Below, one piece after another: positions 17,974-27,808 of a DNA stretch of 64,000 nucleotides; positions within the stretch are counted from its first letter, which is position 1; each line of letters opens with the position of its first letter. Source of the DNA: Pseudolysobacter antarcticus (GTDB lineage: Bacteria > Pseudomonadota > Gammaproteobacteria > Xanthomonadales > Rhodanobacteraceae); the NCBI RefSeq assembly GCF_004168365.1, contig NZ_CP035704.1, positions 2,108,001-2,172,000 of the forward strand. The letters are read 5' to 3'. Position numbers and translations under genes: made by a program. The notes under the pieces were generated by a model. That model worked only from the letters and a program-made list of their open reading frames with translations, did no database searches and was not told where the DNA came from.

Positions 17974-18753
17974 TCAGTCGAAAATCAAATCGCCGGTGCG
18001 CGATGGCATGACGATATGCCCGAGTGGTGGTGCATATTCGCGCAGCCGCGTTTCGAGTACGCGTTTGCGCGCGAGCAGGTGCGCGCCATGCAAGCTCTTG
18101 TGTGCCGTGATCGCCTGATGATGTGCTGCCGACCACGCATTGCCGCCGTGAAAAACATATACATACAACCAAGCGAACTCGCGCATTCTTGCGATGCGTC
18201 GACCAGCGCGCAGGATATCCAGACACAGCCCGGTATCTTCGCCGCGCAGCAGATCGGGATAACGCGGCAAACAATCGCGGCGACCGAGCAAGGTTCCCTG
18301 CACAAAATTCAACGGGTAGGGTTCGATATTCCAATCGGTCCAGTACATTTCGCCGCGCGCCGCAAACCAGTGGAGCTGATCGCTGAGGAAACAGAAGTCC
18401 GCCGCCTCGGTTTGCAGCGCCTGCAACTGCATGCTCAGACGCAACGGATGGTAACGATCGTCATCGTCCCATTGGCAGAGGAACTCGCTGCCGGCAAGTT
18501 CGACCGAAAGATTGCGCAACTCGCCGAGCGACGTTCCTGCCGGCGCGGCGTGCGTGCGAATCGGCTGCCCCGGAAAATCGGCAATGAGATCGTCCAACAC
18601 AGTGTCGAATTCGCTACCGGCATCGTGCACGATCAGCAGTTCGCGCTGAGAATATTCCTGCCGACAGAAATCGGCCACCGCGCGGCGCAGCATGGCGAGT
18701 CGCGTCGGCTGGGTTATGGTCAGGCAAGTGATCGACATGGGCGCACGTATCAT
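17974..18753 (-). CDS. Glycosyltransferase family 2 (GT-A)
   Basis: A ~260-residue GT-A enzyme. The N-terminal beta strand ITCLTITQPTR, followed by LLIVHDAG and later GSEFLCQWDDDDRYHP (with the WDDDD metal-binding motif), is typical of family 2. The C-terminal part has RGEDTGLCLDIL, a GED-type acceptor-loop motif. The start at 18753 (MIRAP...) was chosen; 18738 (MSITC...) is equally possible and no Shine-Dalgarno decides. It is the only member of this cluster on the minus strand, and its upstream region is shared divergently with the next gene. Confidence 0.78.
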   Translation of the reverse strand: MIRAPMSITCLTITQPTRLAMLRRAVADFCRQEYSQRELLIVHDAGSEFDTVLDDLIADFPGQPIRTHAAPAGTSLGELRNLSVELAGSEFLCQWDDDDRYHPLRLSMQLQALQTEAADFCFLSDQLHWFAARGEMYWTDWNIEPYPLNFVQGTLLGRRDCLPRYPDLLRGEDTGLCLDILRAGRRIARMREFAWLYVYVFHGGNAWSAAHHQAITAHKSLHGAHLLARKRVLETRLREYAPPLGHIVMPSRTGDLIFD

Positions 18754-18827
18754 CGTACATTCGCGGTGAGAATCGCCGCGCCACACATTCGGCAGCGGCT
18801 GACAAGCCATTATCATTTCTGCGACGC

Positions 18828-19628
18828 ATGAATTACGCAAGCTGCATTTTGACCTATCGCGAAAGCGACAGCCCGGATCGCCGCGCGAACCTGCACACCG
18901 TGCTTGTATGGCTATCGCGTTTGCCACAGCTTGAAGTGATTGTCGTCGAGCAGGATAGTCTGCCGCGACTCGGCAGCGTGCTTCCGCATGCGGCCTGCCG
19001 CAATGTATTTGCCTACAATCCCGGACCGTTCAACAAGGGTTGGGGTTTTAATATCGGTTATCGTTTTGCGCGCGGCAGCGTACTGATTTTTGCCGACGCG
19101 GATGTGCTCATCGACGAACAACTGCCGGTGAGCGCGGAGTTGTGCCAGCGCGGTTATCAAGTGGTCAAACCGTATCGCAGCATCGTCGATCTCACGCCCG
19201 CAGAAACCGCGATCGTGCGCGAAGGAAACTTCGATTACCAACCCGATCGCCCCGACGATCCCGCGATCAATCGCGAAGGCATCGCCGAGTTCATCGTGTT
19301 GTGCGGCGGGATTTTTTGCGTGCGACGCGATGCCTTCGCCATGCTCGGTGGCTGGGATGAACGTTTCCTCGGCTGGGGCGGCGAAGACGATGCGATGACT
19401 TACAAATTGCAGCGATTGCGCTTGTCGACGATCGAGCTCGACGAATCTCCGGCGCTGCATCTGTGGCATCCGCGCTCAGCCGCGACCACGATGGGCCAGC
19501 CGATGTACCCCAACAATTGCGCCTTGCTCGCCGACTATCGCCAATACAGCGATGCCGAGTTGCAACGTTTCGCTGAAGTGCAGCTGCAGATCATCGGCAA
19601 TCGCGAAAAATATCGGCCACGCACATGA
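18828..19628 (+). CDS. Glycosyltransferase with galactosyltransferase-type C-terminal domain
   Basis: A 266-residue GT-A protein. It contains NKGWGFNIGYRFARG, the DADVLI metal-binding motif (about 90-95) and the segment GGWDERFLGWGGEDDAM (about 178-194), characteristic of the Glyco_transf_7C acceptor domain found in beta-galactosyl and polypeptide GalNAc transferases. The product may be a surface polysaccharide, a glycolipid or a glycoprotein glycan. The stop overlaps the next start in an ATGA, so the two are translationally coupled. Confidence 0.8.
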   Translation: MNYASCILTYRESDSPDRRANLHTVLVWLSRLPQLEVIVVEQDSLPRLGSVLPHAACRNVFAYNPGPFNKGWGFNIGYRFARGSVLIFADADVLIDEQLPVSAELCQRGYQVVKPYRSIVDLTPAETAIVREGNFDYQPDRPDDPAINREGIAEFIVLCGGIFCVRRDAFAMLGGWDERFLGWGGEDDAMTYKLQRLRLSTIELDESPALHLWHPRSAATTMGQPMYPNNCALLADYRQYSDAELQRFAEVQLQIIGNREKYRPRT

Positions 19629-20275
19629 GCCACTTCGAATACAACCTGATGATTGGCACGCCCGCTTACGGCGGCATGATGCACAGCGATTTTGTGCTGT
19701 CGCTGCTGCGCTATCAGCAGGCGGGAATTCGTTTTTCGTTGATGACGATCGGCAACGAAAGCCTGATCACGCGCGCGCGCAACGCCATTATTTCGGCGTT
19801 TTACGAAAAGCCGGAATTCACCAATCTGCTGTTCATCGATGCCGACATTGGCTTGCACGCCGAAGGCGTATCGCGCTTGCTCGCGCACAGCAAAGACGTG
19901 ATCGGCGCGCCAGTTGCGTTGAAGGGTCGCACGCCCGACGGGCGCCGCATTTTCAATATCGGTGTGAGTATCGGCGAGGCTGGCCCGCTGGCGCTCAACG
20001 AGCGCATCGGCACCGCCGTTTTCATGCTGTCGCGCCACGCCGTAAATGCGCTGGTCGATGATGCAAAAGAAGATGGCCGCATCTACGAACGCCTGACCAC
20101 GCAGCAAGGCGATCCGGGCGCGGCAATCCACTACGATATCTTCCGCGTCGGCGTCAGCAACGGCGAATATCTGTCGGAGGACTATTGGGTCTGCGCCGCA
20201 TTGCGCCGGCTCGGATTCGATATCCACATCGATCCGACCATTGTCACGCGCCATCACGGCAACGTTTCGGTTTGA
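19625..20275 (+). CDS. Small GT-A-fold glycosyltransferase-like protein
   Basis: A 216-residue protein starting 4 bp inside the preceding gene. It begins LMIGTPAYGGMM and contains ARNAIISAF followed by LLFIDADIGLHAEG (about residues 68-81), where DAD is the presumed metal-binding motif. The C-terminal EDYWVCAALRRLG resembles the acceptor-site region of GT-A enzymes. The overall pattern is like small Anp1/GT2-type transferases. I could not assign a CAZy family. Short length suggests a minimal catalytic domain and possible partnership with the preceding enzyme. Confidence 0.65.
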   Translation: MSHFEYNLMIGTPAYGGMMHSDFVLSLLRYQQAGIRFSLMTIGNESLITRARNAIISAFYEKPEFTNLLFIDADIGLHAEGVSRLLAHSKDVIGAPVALKGRTPDGRRIFNIGVSIGEAGPLALNERIGTAVFMLSRHAVNALVDDAKEDGRIYERLTTQQGDPGAAIHYDIFRVGVSNGEYLSEDYWVCAALRRLGFDIHIDPTIVTRHHGNVSV

Positions 20276-20314
20276 TGAGTGTGGCTGTCATCCGCATGAC
20301 TGTTTGTGCTTGCA

Positions 20315-20336
20315 GGCCTACAAATATTCGTAGGCC
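20315..20336. terminator. Possible bidirectional terminator between glycosyltransferase cluster and recN
   Basis: A 7-bp perfect inverted repeat GGCCTAC / GTAGGCC with an 8-nt AT-rich loop sits 6 bp past the recN stop, between convergent genes. ACAAAA follows on the plus strand and no U-run on the minus strand. Confidence 0.4.
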
Positions 20337-20342
20337 ACAAAA

Positions 20343-22016
20343 CTAGTTCGCTTGCGCACGCGTGAGCATTTGCTTCGCGTGCGCCAGGGTCTCGCGCGTG
20401 ATGTCGATGCCGCCCAGCATGCGCGCGATCTCGTCACGCCGACTTTTTTCGTCGAGTGCATCGATACGCGTTTGCGTGCTCTGGCCATCGCTGACTTTGC
20501 TCACGCAAAAATGCTGATGACCCTGTGCGGCGACTTGCGCGAGGTGTGTCACGCACAACACCTGGCGTTGGCTGCCTAGTCTGCGCAGTTTCTGGCCGAC
20601 GACTTCGGCAACCGCGCCACCGATGCCGGAATCGACTTCATCGAACACCATCGTGCCGACTTCATCCAGCCCGAGCGCGGCGACTTCGATCGCGAGGCTG
20701 ATGCGCGACAGCTCGCCGCCAGACGCGACCTTGCGCAATGCGCGTGGCGGTTGACCCGGATTTGCGCTGACGAGGAATTCGGCACGCTCGCGGCCATTCG
20801 TCTCAGGTGTGGATTTTGCGCTCGGCTCAAGCATGATTTCGAGACGTCCGCCGCCCATGCCGAGCTCGGCGATCAACTCGCTGACGCGTGCTCCAAGTGT
20901 GACCGCAGCCTGCGCACGTGCTTTGCTCAGCAGCGCCGCAGCGTCGGTGTATTCGTGCTCGATCAAAGTTCGTTCGCGACCGAGTTGTTGCAGACGTTCG
21001 CCGGCGCCCTGCAACGAATCCAACTCATTGCGCAGTTCGTTTTCGCGTTGTTTCAGATTGGCCATCGGCGTGCGATATTTGCGCGCGAGTTCATGCAGCC
21101 GACCGATCTGCGTATCGAGTTCGCTGAGGCGTTCGGGATCGAGATCAAGCGCATCGCGATAACGCGCGAGTTCGGCATTGGCTTCGACCAACTGGATTTG
21201 CGCCGCATCGATCATTTCACTGACCGGGATCAAACGCGTGTCGAGCAGCGCCAATCGCGCGGTTTCGTTCTGGCCACGCGCGAGTGCGCGCAACAACGCG
21301 AACTCGCTTTCGCCGTCCAGCAGCTCTGCGACGTTGGCGCAACCCTGCACCAGTTGTCCGGCATTGGCGAGCTGGCGGTGACGTTCATTGAGTGCATCGA
21401 GTTCGCTCGCCGACAACGCATCGCGTTGCAATTCGCCAACCTGATGTTCGAGCATTTCAATACGCTCGGCGTGATCCTCATTGCCGCCAAGTTGCGCGAT
21501 CTGGGCTGTGACTTCGCGCCAGCGTCGCGCGAGATCGTTCACTTGCGCCAGAGTTTGTGCATGCCCGCCAAACGCATCCAGCAGCGCGAGTTGGCTGCTG
21601 CGTTCGAGCAGCGCTTGATGTTCGTGCTGGCCGTGGATTTCGATCAGGCGTTCGCCCAGCGCCTTGAGTTGGGTCAATGTCACCGGCCGGCCGTTGATAT
21701 AACTGCGCGAGCCGCCATCGGCGCGGATCACGCGGCGCAACTGGCATGACTGGTCTTCGTCGAGTTCCTCGCCTTGCAGCCATGCGCGGATATCCGGTTG
21801 ACTGCTGAGATCGAATTCCGCCGCGAGTTCGGCGCGCTCGCTGCCATGTCGCACTACGCCCGCTTCGGCGCGGCCGCCGGACAACAACAGCAACGCATCC
21901 ACCAGCAGCGATTTGCCCGCGCCGGTTTCCCCCGTCACTACCGTGAGACCGGCGACGAGGGTGATGTCGGCTTCGCCGACAATCGCGAAATCCTTGACGT
22001 AGAGTGAAGTGAGCAT
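20343..22016 (-). CDS. recN: DNA repair protein RecN
   Basis: A 557-residue SMC-like ATPase that acts in double-strand break repair, holding DNA ends or sister chromosomes together. Walker A GETGAGKS lies at 29-36, the middle is long coiled coil, and the C-terminal part carries the ABC signature ASGGELSRISLA followed by Walker B MVFDEVDSGIGG. Length matches the family (about 550 aa). It is divergent from hrcA across about 250 bp, the common recN/hrcA arrangement. No LexA box was recognised in the gap. Confidence 0.95.
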   Translation of the reverse strand: MLTSLYVKDFAIVGEADITLVAGLTVVTGETGAGKSLLVDALLLLSGGRAEAGVVRHGSERAELAAEFDLSSQPDIRAWLQGEELDEDQSCQLRRVIRADGGSRSYINGRPVTLTQLKALGERLIEIHGQHEHQALLERSSQLALLDAFGGHAQTLAQVNDLARRWREVTAQIAQLGGNEDHAERIEMLEHQVGELQRDALSASELDALNERHRQLANAGQLVQGCANVAELLDGESEFALLRALARGQNETARLALLDTRLIPVSEMIDAAQIQLVEANAELARYRDALDLDPERLSELDTQIGRLHELARKYRTPMANLKQRENELRNELDSLQGAGERLQQLGRERTLIEHEYTDAAALLSKARAQAAVTLGARVSELIAELGMGGGRLEIMLEPSAKSTPETNGRERAEFLVSANPGQPPRALRKVASGGELSRISLAIEVAALGLDEVGTMVFDEVDSGIGGAVAEVVGQKLRRLGSQRQVLCVTHLAQVAAQGHQHFCVSKVSDGQSTQTRIDALDEKSRRDEIARMLGGIDITRETLAHAKQMLTRAQAN

Positions 22017-22143
22017 GCGAGATATTTGTTGACTGAGTTTGCGATAGTAACCGCACCGAGCGCAGCCGCCGCGACGCGGGGATTTTGGCCGACGGCAAGT
22101 ATGTCAGACTGCGGCAAGCCGCGGCCAGACTTGTGCGCCGGCA

Positions 22144-22173
22144 CTTGCATTGTCGCGCGAACAACCTTATTGA
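22144..22173 (+). promoter_or_regulatory. Candidate promoter for hrcA (sigma-70 or heat-shock type)
   Basis: TTGCAT (22145-22150), a 17-bp spacer and TATTGA fit a modest sigma-70 promoter. The same DNA read as CTTGCAT-N14-CCTTATT partly resembles the sigma-32 consensus, which would suit a heat-shock operon. No CIRCE inverted repeat was seen here. Confidence 0.35.
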
Positions 22174-22269
22174 TTCCTGGCGCAGCGCTTGTTAGCGTTT
22201 GCCGGTTATCTTGCGATGCATTTCATCAAAACCGAGTTCAACGAGCCAGCTCAAAGAGACCAGCGCCCG

Positions 22270-23322
22270 ATGCCCAACGTCCACCAGCTCGATGCCCGCG
22301 CCCGCCAATTGTTGCGCGTGTTGATCGCGCAATATATTGCCGATGGCCAGCCGGTCGGATCGCGCACATTGGCCAAACAATCGGGGTTGGACGTGAGTGC
22401 GGCGACGATCCGCAACATCATGGCTGATCTCGAAGATATCGGTCTGGTCGCAGCGCCGCACACGTCCGCGGGGCGCGTGCCGACGGTGCAGGGTTATCGT
22501 GTCTTCGTCGATTCGCTGCTGGAAATGCAGCCGTTGCTGGAACCTGAATTCGAACGCCTGAAGCGCGAATTGCCGGCGCACGCCGGGACTGCCGACCTGG
22601 TCAATACAGCGTCGTCGTTGTTGTCGGCGATGACCCATTTTGTCGGTGTGGTAACCGTGCCGAAGCGCGAGGAGTTTCCGTTTCGTCAGATCGATTTTGT
22701 CGCACTCGGCGGCAATCGCGTGTTGCTGATTCTGGTGTTTGCGGATAACCAGGTGCAGAACCGTGTGGTCACGACGCAACGCACGTATTCGGCCTCGGAG
22801 CTGGAACAGACCGCAAATTATCTCAATAGTGAATTCGCCGGCATGCGCCTGTCGGATATCCGCATGCGTCTGCTGCGCGAAATGCACGAAGCCAGCGCGG
22901 CGCTGAATCGCATGATGAGCGCGAGCATGGAAATGGCGCAGAACGCGTTCGGCCCGGCCGATGCGCCGGCGGACATGGTGCTGGCCGGGCAAAATAATCT
23001 GATCGGCCAGCAAGGCCTTTCGGATGTCGACCGCCTGCGCGAATTGTTCGAGGCGTTCCAGAGCAAACGCGATCTGCTACAGCTCATGGAAAACTGCACG
23101 CGTGCCGAAGGTGTGCGCTTGTTCATCGGTGAGGAATCCGGCTACAGCGCGCTGGACGGCTGCAGCGTGGTGACGGCGCCGTACGGCACGCCGGGACGGG
23201 TGCTTGGGGTGCTCGGTGTGATCGGGCCAACGCGTATGGCTTACCAGCGCGTGATTCCGGTAGTGCAGGCCACGGCACAACTGCTGTCCAGTGCCTTGAA
23301 TCAGGCTTATCTGCCACAATAA
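22270..23322 (+). CDS. hrcA: Heat-inducible transcription repressor HrcA
   Basis: A 350-residue repressor that binds CIRCE operators in front of groESL or dnaK operons and is kept active by GroEL. The N-terminal winged helix-turn-helix includes QPVGSRTLAKQSGLDVSAATIRNIM, then DLEDIGLVAAPHTSAGRVPT; the C-terminal domain includes FIGEESGYSALDGCSVV. The start at 22270 (MPNVHQ) gives the family length. Longer in-frame starts (TTG 22189, ATG 22216) lack support. It heads hrcA-grpE-dnaK. Since no CIRCE is visible in front of it, its target is probably elsewhere, such as groESL. Confidence 0.93.
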   Translation: MPNVHQLDARARQLLRVLIAQYIADGQPVGSRTLAKQSGLDVSAATIRNIMADLEDIGLVAAPHTSAGRVPTVQGYRVFVDSLLEMQPLLEPEFERLKRELPAHAGTADLVNTASSLLSAMTHFVGVVTVPKREEFPFRQIDFVALGGNRVLLILVFADNQVQNRVVTTQRTYSASELEQTANYLNSEFAGMRLSDIRMRLLREMHEASAALNRMMSASMEMAQNAFGPADAPADMVLAGQNNLIGQQGLSDVDRLRELFEAFQSKRDLLQLMENCTRAEGVRLFIGEESGYSALDGCSVVTAPYGTPGRVLGVLGVIGPTRMAYQRVIPVVQATAQLLSSALNQAYLPQ

Positions 23323-23401
23323 CCGGCTCGGCGTTATTGATTCGCCATTATTGAAACGCGGGGCGCGTGCTCTGCGCAGGCCTGACACGTTTGGAGTAAC
23401 C

Positions 23402-23947
23402 ATGGAAAATACTCATCCTCAACATCCCGATGCGGCGCCTGACGGCGGTGCAGCGGCGGATGCGCAGGTGCTTGCGGATATCGATCAACTCACCCAGGCG
23501 CTCAGCGAATCCGAAAGCAAACTCGGCGAGATGCGCGACACCGTGTTGCGTGAGCGCGCCGATCTCGACAACCAGCGCAAGCGCCTGGCGCGTGATCTGG
23601 AGCAGGCGCGGCGGTTTGCCAACGAGCGGTTGTTGTCCGACCTGCTGCCGGTTTGCGACAATCTCGAGCGCGGCCTGGCAGTGGAAAATGCCGACATCGC
23701 AACCTTGCGCGAGGGCATGGATCTCACCCTCAAGGCGCTGCTGAAAGTGGCTGAGACGAATGGTCTCAAGCCGCTCAATCCGGTCGGCGAAATATTCAAC
23801 CCGGAATTGCATCAGGCGGTGTCCACCGTCGACGCGCCAAATCAGGCGCCGAACACCGTCGTCGCCGTATTTCAGAAGGGTTATGTGCTGAACGAACGCC
23901 TGCTGCGCCCCGCGTTAGTTACGGTCGCAAAAGCGCCTGACGCTTGA
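23402..23947 (+). CDS. grpE: Nucleotide exchange factor GrpE
   Basis: A 181-residue DnaK co-chaperone that releases ADP from DnaK. An acidic, low-complexity N terminus leads into a long alpha-helical dimerisation region (about 30-90) with LRERADLDNQRKRLARDLEQ, then the beta domain with NPELHQAVSTV and VFQKGYVLNERLLRPALV, the family signature. GGAG lies 8 bases before the ATG at 23402. It lies between hrcA and dnaK, 75 bp before the latter. Confidence 0.95.
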   Translation: MENTHPQHPDAAPDGGAAADAQVLADIDQLTQALSESESKLGEMRDTVLRERADLDNQRKRLARDLEQARRFANERLLSDLLPVCDNLERGLAVENADIATLREGMDLTLKALLKVAETNGLKPLNPVGEIFNPELHQAVSTVDAPNQAPNTVVAVFQKGYVLNERLLRPALVTVAKAPDA

Positions 23948-24022
23948 ATTGAGTCGCAGCAAACCCCAGCTATCGCACAGTCTGGCCAGATAAGGCCACA
24001 AGAATCTCGGGAGTAAAGTTTC

Positions 24023-25936
24023 ATGGGCAAGATTATCGGTATCGATTTGGGCACCACCAATTCCTGCGTCGCCATTATTGAAGGCGGCGTTGCGCGCGTC
24101 ATCGAAAACTCGGAAGGCGATCGCACCACGCCGTCCATCGTTGCGTTCAAGGACAGCGAGGTTCTGGTTGGCGCCACCGCCAAGCGCCAAGCGGTGACCA
24201 ATTCGAAGAATACGCTGTCGGCAGTAAAGCGCCTGATCGGGCGCAAGTTCGCCGAAAAAGAAGTACAGAAAGACATCGGCCTCGTGCCGTACAAGATCGT
24301 GGCCGCCGATAACGGCGATGCCTGGGTCGAAGTCAACGGCCAGAAAATGGCGCCGCAGGAAATCTCGGCCAAAGTTCTGATGAAGATGAAGAAGACCGCC
24401 GAGGATTATCTCGGCGAGCCGGTCACCGAAGCGGTGATCACGGTGCCTGCGTATTTCAACGATGCGCAGCGCCAGGCAACCAAGGATGCCGGGCGTATCG
24501 CCGGTCTCGACGTCAAGCGCATCATCAACGAGCCGACCGCGGCGGCATTGGCTTACGGCATCGACAAGAAGGGCGGTGATCGCAAGATCGCAGTCTACGA
24601 TCTGGGCGGCGGCACGTTCGACGTTTCGATCATCGAGATCGCCGAAGTCGATGGCGAGAAACAGTTCGAAGTGCTCGCAACCAACGGCGATACCTTCCTC
24701 GGCGGCGAAGATTTCGACAAGCGCCTGATCGATTATCTGGTCGAAGAGTTCAAGAAGGATCAGGGCATCGATCTGAAGAACGATTCGCTGGCATTGCAAC
24801 GTCTGAAAGATGGTGCCGAGCGCGCCAAGATCGAGCTATCGTCGGCGCATCAGACCGAAGTCAATCTGCCCTACATCACCGCGGATTCGAGCGGCCCGAA
24901 GCATCTCAATATCAAGCTCACGCGCGCCAAGCTCGAATCGCTGGTCGATGAACTCATCAAGGCGACGATGGGACCGTGCCGCACTGCGATCACCGATGCC
25001 GGCCTGAAGGTTTCCGATGTCGATGAAGTGATCCTGGTTGGCGGTCAGACCCGCATGCCCAAAGTGCAGGAGGCGGTCAAGGAATTCTTCGGCAAGGAGC
25101 CGCGCAAGGATGTGAATCCGGATGAGGCCGTGGCACTCGGTGCGGCGATTCAGGGCGGCGTGCTGGCTGGCGACGTCAAGGATGTGTTGCTGCTCGACGT
25201 CACGCCGTTGTCGCTCGGTATCGAAACCGCCGGTGGCGTATTCACCAAGCTCATCGAGAAGAACACCACGATCCCGACCAAGGCCGCGCAGACGTTCTCG
25301 ACTTACGAAGACAACCAGACCGCGGTAACCGTGCATGTGTTGCAGGGCGAACGCGAGCGCGCGAATGCGAACAAGTCGCTCGGCAAGTTCGATCTTTCTG
25401 GGATCGAATCGGCACCGCGCGGCCAGCCGCAAATCGAGGTTGGTTTCGACATCGACGCCAACGGCATTCTGCATGTGTCGGCCAAGGACAAGAAAACCGG
25501 CAAGGAGCAGCGCATCGAGATCAAGGGCAGCTCGGGTTTGTCCGAGGAAGAAATCCAGCGCATGGTGCGCGATGCCGAAGCCAATCGCGAGGACGACAAG
25601 CGTTTCCACGAGCTCGTCGCCACGCGCAACAAGGCCGATGCCCTCGTGCATTCGACTCGCGCTGCGTTGAAAGAACACGGCGGCAAGGTGCCGGGTGACA
25701 TCGGTGCGATCGAAAAGGCTTTGTCGGATCTTGAAGGCGTGATGAAGGGCGACGATCAGGCAACGATCGAGGCCAAGACAGCCGCGCTCGAACAGGCCGC
25801 ACAACCGCTGGCTGCGGCGGCATCTTCTGCCGGTCAGGGCGACGCGCATGAAGTACCGCCGGGTGCGACATCGGCGAAGAAAGAAGACGTTGTCGATGCC
25901 GAGTTCGAAGAAGTCAAAGACGACAAGAAAGGCTGA
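24023..25936 (+). CDS. dnaK: Molecular chaperone DnaK (Hsp70)
   Basis: A 637-residue Hsp70. The nucleotide-binding domain begins [13 protein letters not shown], with the phosphate-2 motif [15 protein letters not shown] and the adenosine motif [13 protein letters not shown]. The linker [13 protein letters not shown] precedes the substrate-binding domain, followed by the helical lid and an acidic tail ending [15 protein letters not shown] ribosome-binding site precedes the ATG. A strong terminator follows the gene, which separates it from dnaJ. Confidence 0.97.
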   Translation: MGKIIGIDLGTTNSCVAIIEGGVARVIENSEGDRTTPSIVAFKDSEVLVGATAKRQAVTNSKNTLSAVKRLIGRKFAEKEVQKDIGLVPYKIVAADNGDAWVEVNGQKMAPQEISAKVLMKMKKTAEDYLGEPVTEAVITVPAYFNDAQRQATKDAGRIAGLDVKRIINEPTAAALAYGIDKKGGDRKIAVYDLGGGTFDVSIIEIAEVDGEKQFEVLATNGDTFLGGEDFDKRLIDYLVEEFKKDQGIDLKNDSLALQRLKDGAERAKIELSSAHQTEVNLPYITADSSGPKHLNIKLTRAKLESLVDELIKATMGPCRTAITDAGLKVSDVDEVILVGGQTRMPKVQEAVKEFFGKEPRKDVNPDEAVALGAAIQGGVLAGDVKDVLLLDVTPLSLGIETAGGVFTKLIEKNTTIPTKAAQTFSTYEDNQTAVTVHVLQGERERANANKSLGKFDLSGIESAPRGQPQIEVGFDIDANGILHVSAKDKKTGKEQRIEIKGSSGLSEEEIQRMVRDAEANREDDKRFHELVATRNKADALVHSTRAALKEHGGKVPGDIGAIEKALSDLEGVMKGDDQATIEAKTAALEQAAQPLAAAASSAGQGDAHEVPPGATSAKKEDVVDAEFEEVKDDKKG

Positions 25937-25958
25937 TAGCGACTCAGGCAATACCAAT

Positions 25959-25993
25959 GCAAGCGCCCACATGAGGGCGCTTGCTTGTTTTTG
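25959..25993 (+). terminator. Rho-independent terminator directly after dnaK
   Basis: A perfect 10-bp stem GCAAGCGCCC / GGGCGCTTGC with a 6-nt loop is followed by TTGTTTTTG. It would limit transcription from dnaK into the channel gene and dnaJ. Confidence 0.85.
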
Positions 25994-26006
25994 AGGCACG
26001 GGGCAT

Positions 26007-26585
26007 ATGGAAAAGGGACGACTGGAAGCATTCAGCGACGGCGTAATCGCCGTCATCATCACCATCATGGTGTTGGAGTTGAAGGTGCCGCAGCATGGCA
26101 CTGACATCGCCGCGTTGCTGCCGTTGTTGCCGGTTTTCCTGAGCTATGTGCTGAGTTTCATTTACGTCGGCATTTACTGGAACAATCACCATCACCTGTT
26201 TTTTACCGCGAAAAAAATAAGCGGGCGGGTGATGTGGGCGAACTTGCATTTCCTGTTTTGGCTGTCGTTGTTTCCGTTCGTCACGGGCTGGATGAGCGAG
26301 AACCATGCGGATGCCGTGCCGACAGCGCTGTACGGATTTGTATTGTTCATGGCGGCGTTGGCGTTTCCAATTCTGTTGCGCCAGTTGATCGCCGTGAATG
26401 GCAGCGATTCGAAACTCGCACACGCCGTCGGCAATGATCTCAAGGGAAAAGTTTCGTTGCTGGGTTATGCGCTCGGCATTGGTTTGGCATTTGTCCAACC
26501 GTGGATTGCCGACGTGTTGTATGCGGCGGTTGCAATGATGTGGCTGGTGCCCGACACGCGTATCGAAAAGGTAGTTTCTGAATGA
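26007..26585 (+). CDS. TMEM175/DUF1211-family membrane protein (putative potassium channel)
   Basis: A 192-residue integral membrane protein with about six hydrophobic segments. The first helix carries the family signature RxxxFSD (Arg5, Phe9-Ser10-Asp11), then [13 protein letters not shown]. Bacterial members of this family form tetrameric K+-conducting channels, and human TMEM175 is a lysosomal channel with two such repeats. GAGG about 10 bases upstream supports the start. The gene lies between the dnaK terminator and dnaJ and overlaps the dnaJ start by 4 bp (ATGA), so dnaJ translation is probably coupled to it. Channel function is inferred from the family. Confidence 0.85.
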   Translation: MEKGRLEAFSDGVIAVIITIMVLELKVPQHGTDIAALLPLLPVFLSYVLSFIYVGIYWNNHHHLFFTAKKISGRVMWANLHFLFWLSLFPFVTGWMSENHADAVPTALYGFVLFMAALAFPILLRQLIAVNGSDSKLAHAVGNDLKGKVSLLGYALGIGLAFVQPWIADVLYAAVAMMWLVPDTRIEKVVSE

Positions 26586-27709
26586 GCAAGCGTGATTATT
26601 ACGAGATTCTGTGCGTCGAGCGCAGCGTCACTGACGGCGAGTTGAAAACCGCCTATCGCCGCATGGCGATGAAGTTTCATCCAGATCGTTGTCCGGACGA
26701 TCCGGCCGCGCAGGAAAAATTCAAGGAAGCCAAGGAAGCCTACGAAATCCTCAGCGATGCGCAGAAGCGCGCGCTGTACGACCAGCACGGCCATGCCGCA
26801 TTCGAGCACGGCACTGGCGGTCGTGGCGGTGGCGGATTTCAGGGTGACGTCGGCGATATTTTTGGCGACATCTTCGGCGATATTTTCGGCGGTGGCGGAC
26901 GCGCGCGACAGCAGCGTCGCGGCTCCGATCTGCGTTATGTACTCGAGATCGATCTCGAAGAAGCCGTGTTCGGTGTGCAAAAGGAAATCGAAATTCCGAC
27001 CCTGGCCAGTTGCGGCAAATGCAAAGGCAGCGGCTCGGAAGACGGCAAGGTCGATACCTGCAAAACCTGCCGCGGCCAGGGCCGCGTGCGCATGCAGCAG
27101 GGCATTTTTTCGCTGCAACAGGCATGCCCACATTGCGCCGGCAGCGGCAAGGCGATCACCAAACCGTGCAAGACCTGTCACGGCGAAGGTCGCGTGCAGG
27201 ATGAAAAAACTCTTTCGGTAAAAATTCCGGCGGGCGTGGATAACGGCGATCGCATTCGCCTCACTGGCGAAGGCGAAGCCGGCCCATCGGGTGCGCCAGC
27301 CGGCGATCTGTTCGTCGAAGTCAGTGTACGCGAGCACAAGATTTTCCAGCGCGAAGGCGATGATCTGTTTTGCGAAGCACCGATCCGTTTCTCGCAGGCC
27401 GCACTCGGCAGCGAGTTGAACGTGCCGACGCTGGAAGGCGATACCGTGATCAAGATTCCGGCTGAAACGCAGACCGGCATGCTTTTCCGTCTGCGTGGCA
27501 AGGGCGTGAAGTCCGTGCGCAGTTCACGCACCGGCGACTTGATCTGCCGCGTTGTGGTCGAGACACCAGTCAAGTTGACCAAACGCCAACGCGAACTGCT
27601 CGAAGAGTTCGAGTCGAGTTTCGCTGATAGTCCTGGCGGCACTCATACGCCGCGCGCAAGTTCGTTCGTCGATGGCGTCAAGGAATTCTGGAATCGCATG
27701 ACCGGCTGA
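26582..27709 (+). CDS. dnaJ: Molecular chaperone DnaJ (Hsp40)
   Basis: A 375-residue type I Hsp40 that stimulates DnaK ATPase. The J domain has HPD at 33-35, followed by a Gly/Phe-rich stretch with repeated GDIFGDIFG (about 76-107), the zinc domain with four CxxCxGxG repeats beginning at Cys144, Cys160, Cys182 and Cys196, and the C-terminal peptide-binding domains. The start overlaps the upstream channel gene by 4 bp. The separation from dnaK by a terminator and a membrane-protein gene is unusual, as dnaK and dnaJ are normally adjacent. Confidence 0.97.
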   Translation: MSKRDYYEILCVERSVTDGELKTAYRRMAMKFHPDRCPDDPAAQEKFKEAKEAYEILSDAQKRALYDQHGHAAFEHGTGGRGGGGFQGDVGDIFGDIFGDIFGGGGRARQQRRGSDLRYVLEIDLEEAVFGVQKEIEIPTLASCGKCKGSGSEDGKVDTCKTCRGQGRVRMQQGIFSLQQACPHCAGSGKAITKPCKTCHGEGRVQDEKTLSVKIPAGVDNGDRIRLTGEGEAGPSGAPAGDLFVEVSVREHKIFQREGDDLFCEAPIRFSQAALGSELNVPTLEGDTVIKIPAETQTGMLFRLRGKGVKSVRSSRTGDLICRVVVETPVKLTKRQRELLEEFESSFADSPGGTHTPRASSFVDGVKEFWNRMTG

Positions 27710-27808
27710 GTTTCTACCGCAAGTGGGAAACTCCAGCCGTTCCCGAAAGCGCCCGAATGACGCATCATGGCGACTTCGGCGCGCGGTGGCGGCCGGCAAG
27801 GGAACAGC

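Noticed and set aside
17863-18831. 322-codon plus-strand frame opposite the GT2 gene
   Set aside because: It lies opposite the frame with clear GT2 motifs and shows only the Arg/His/Gln-rich composition of a GC-rich shadow frame.
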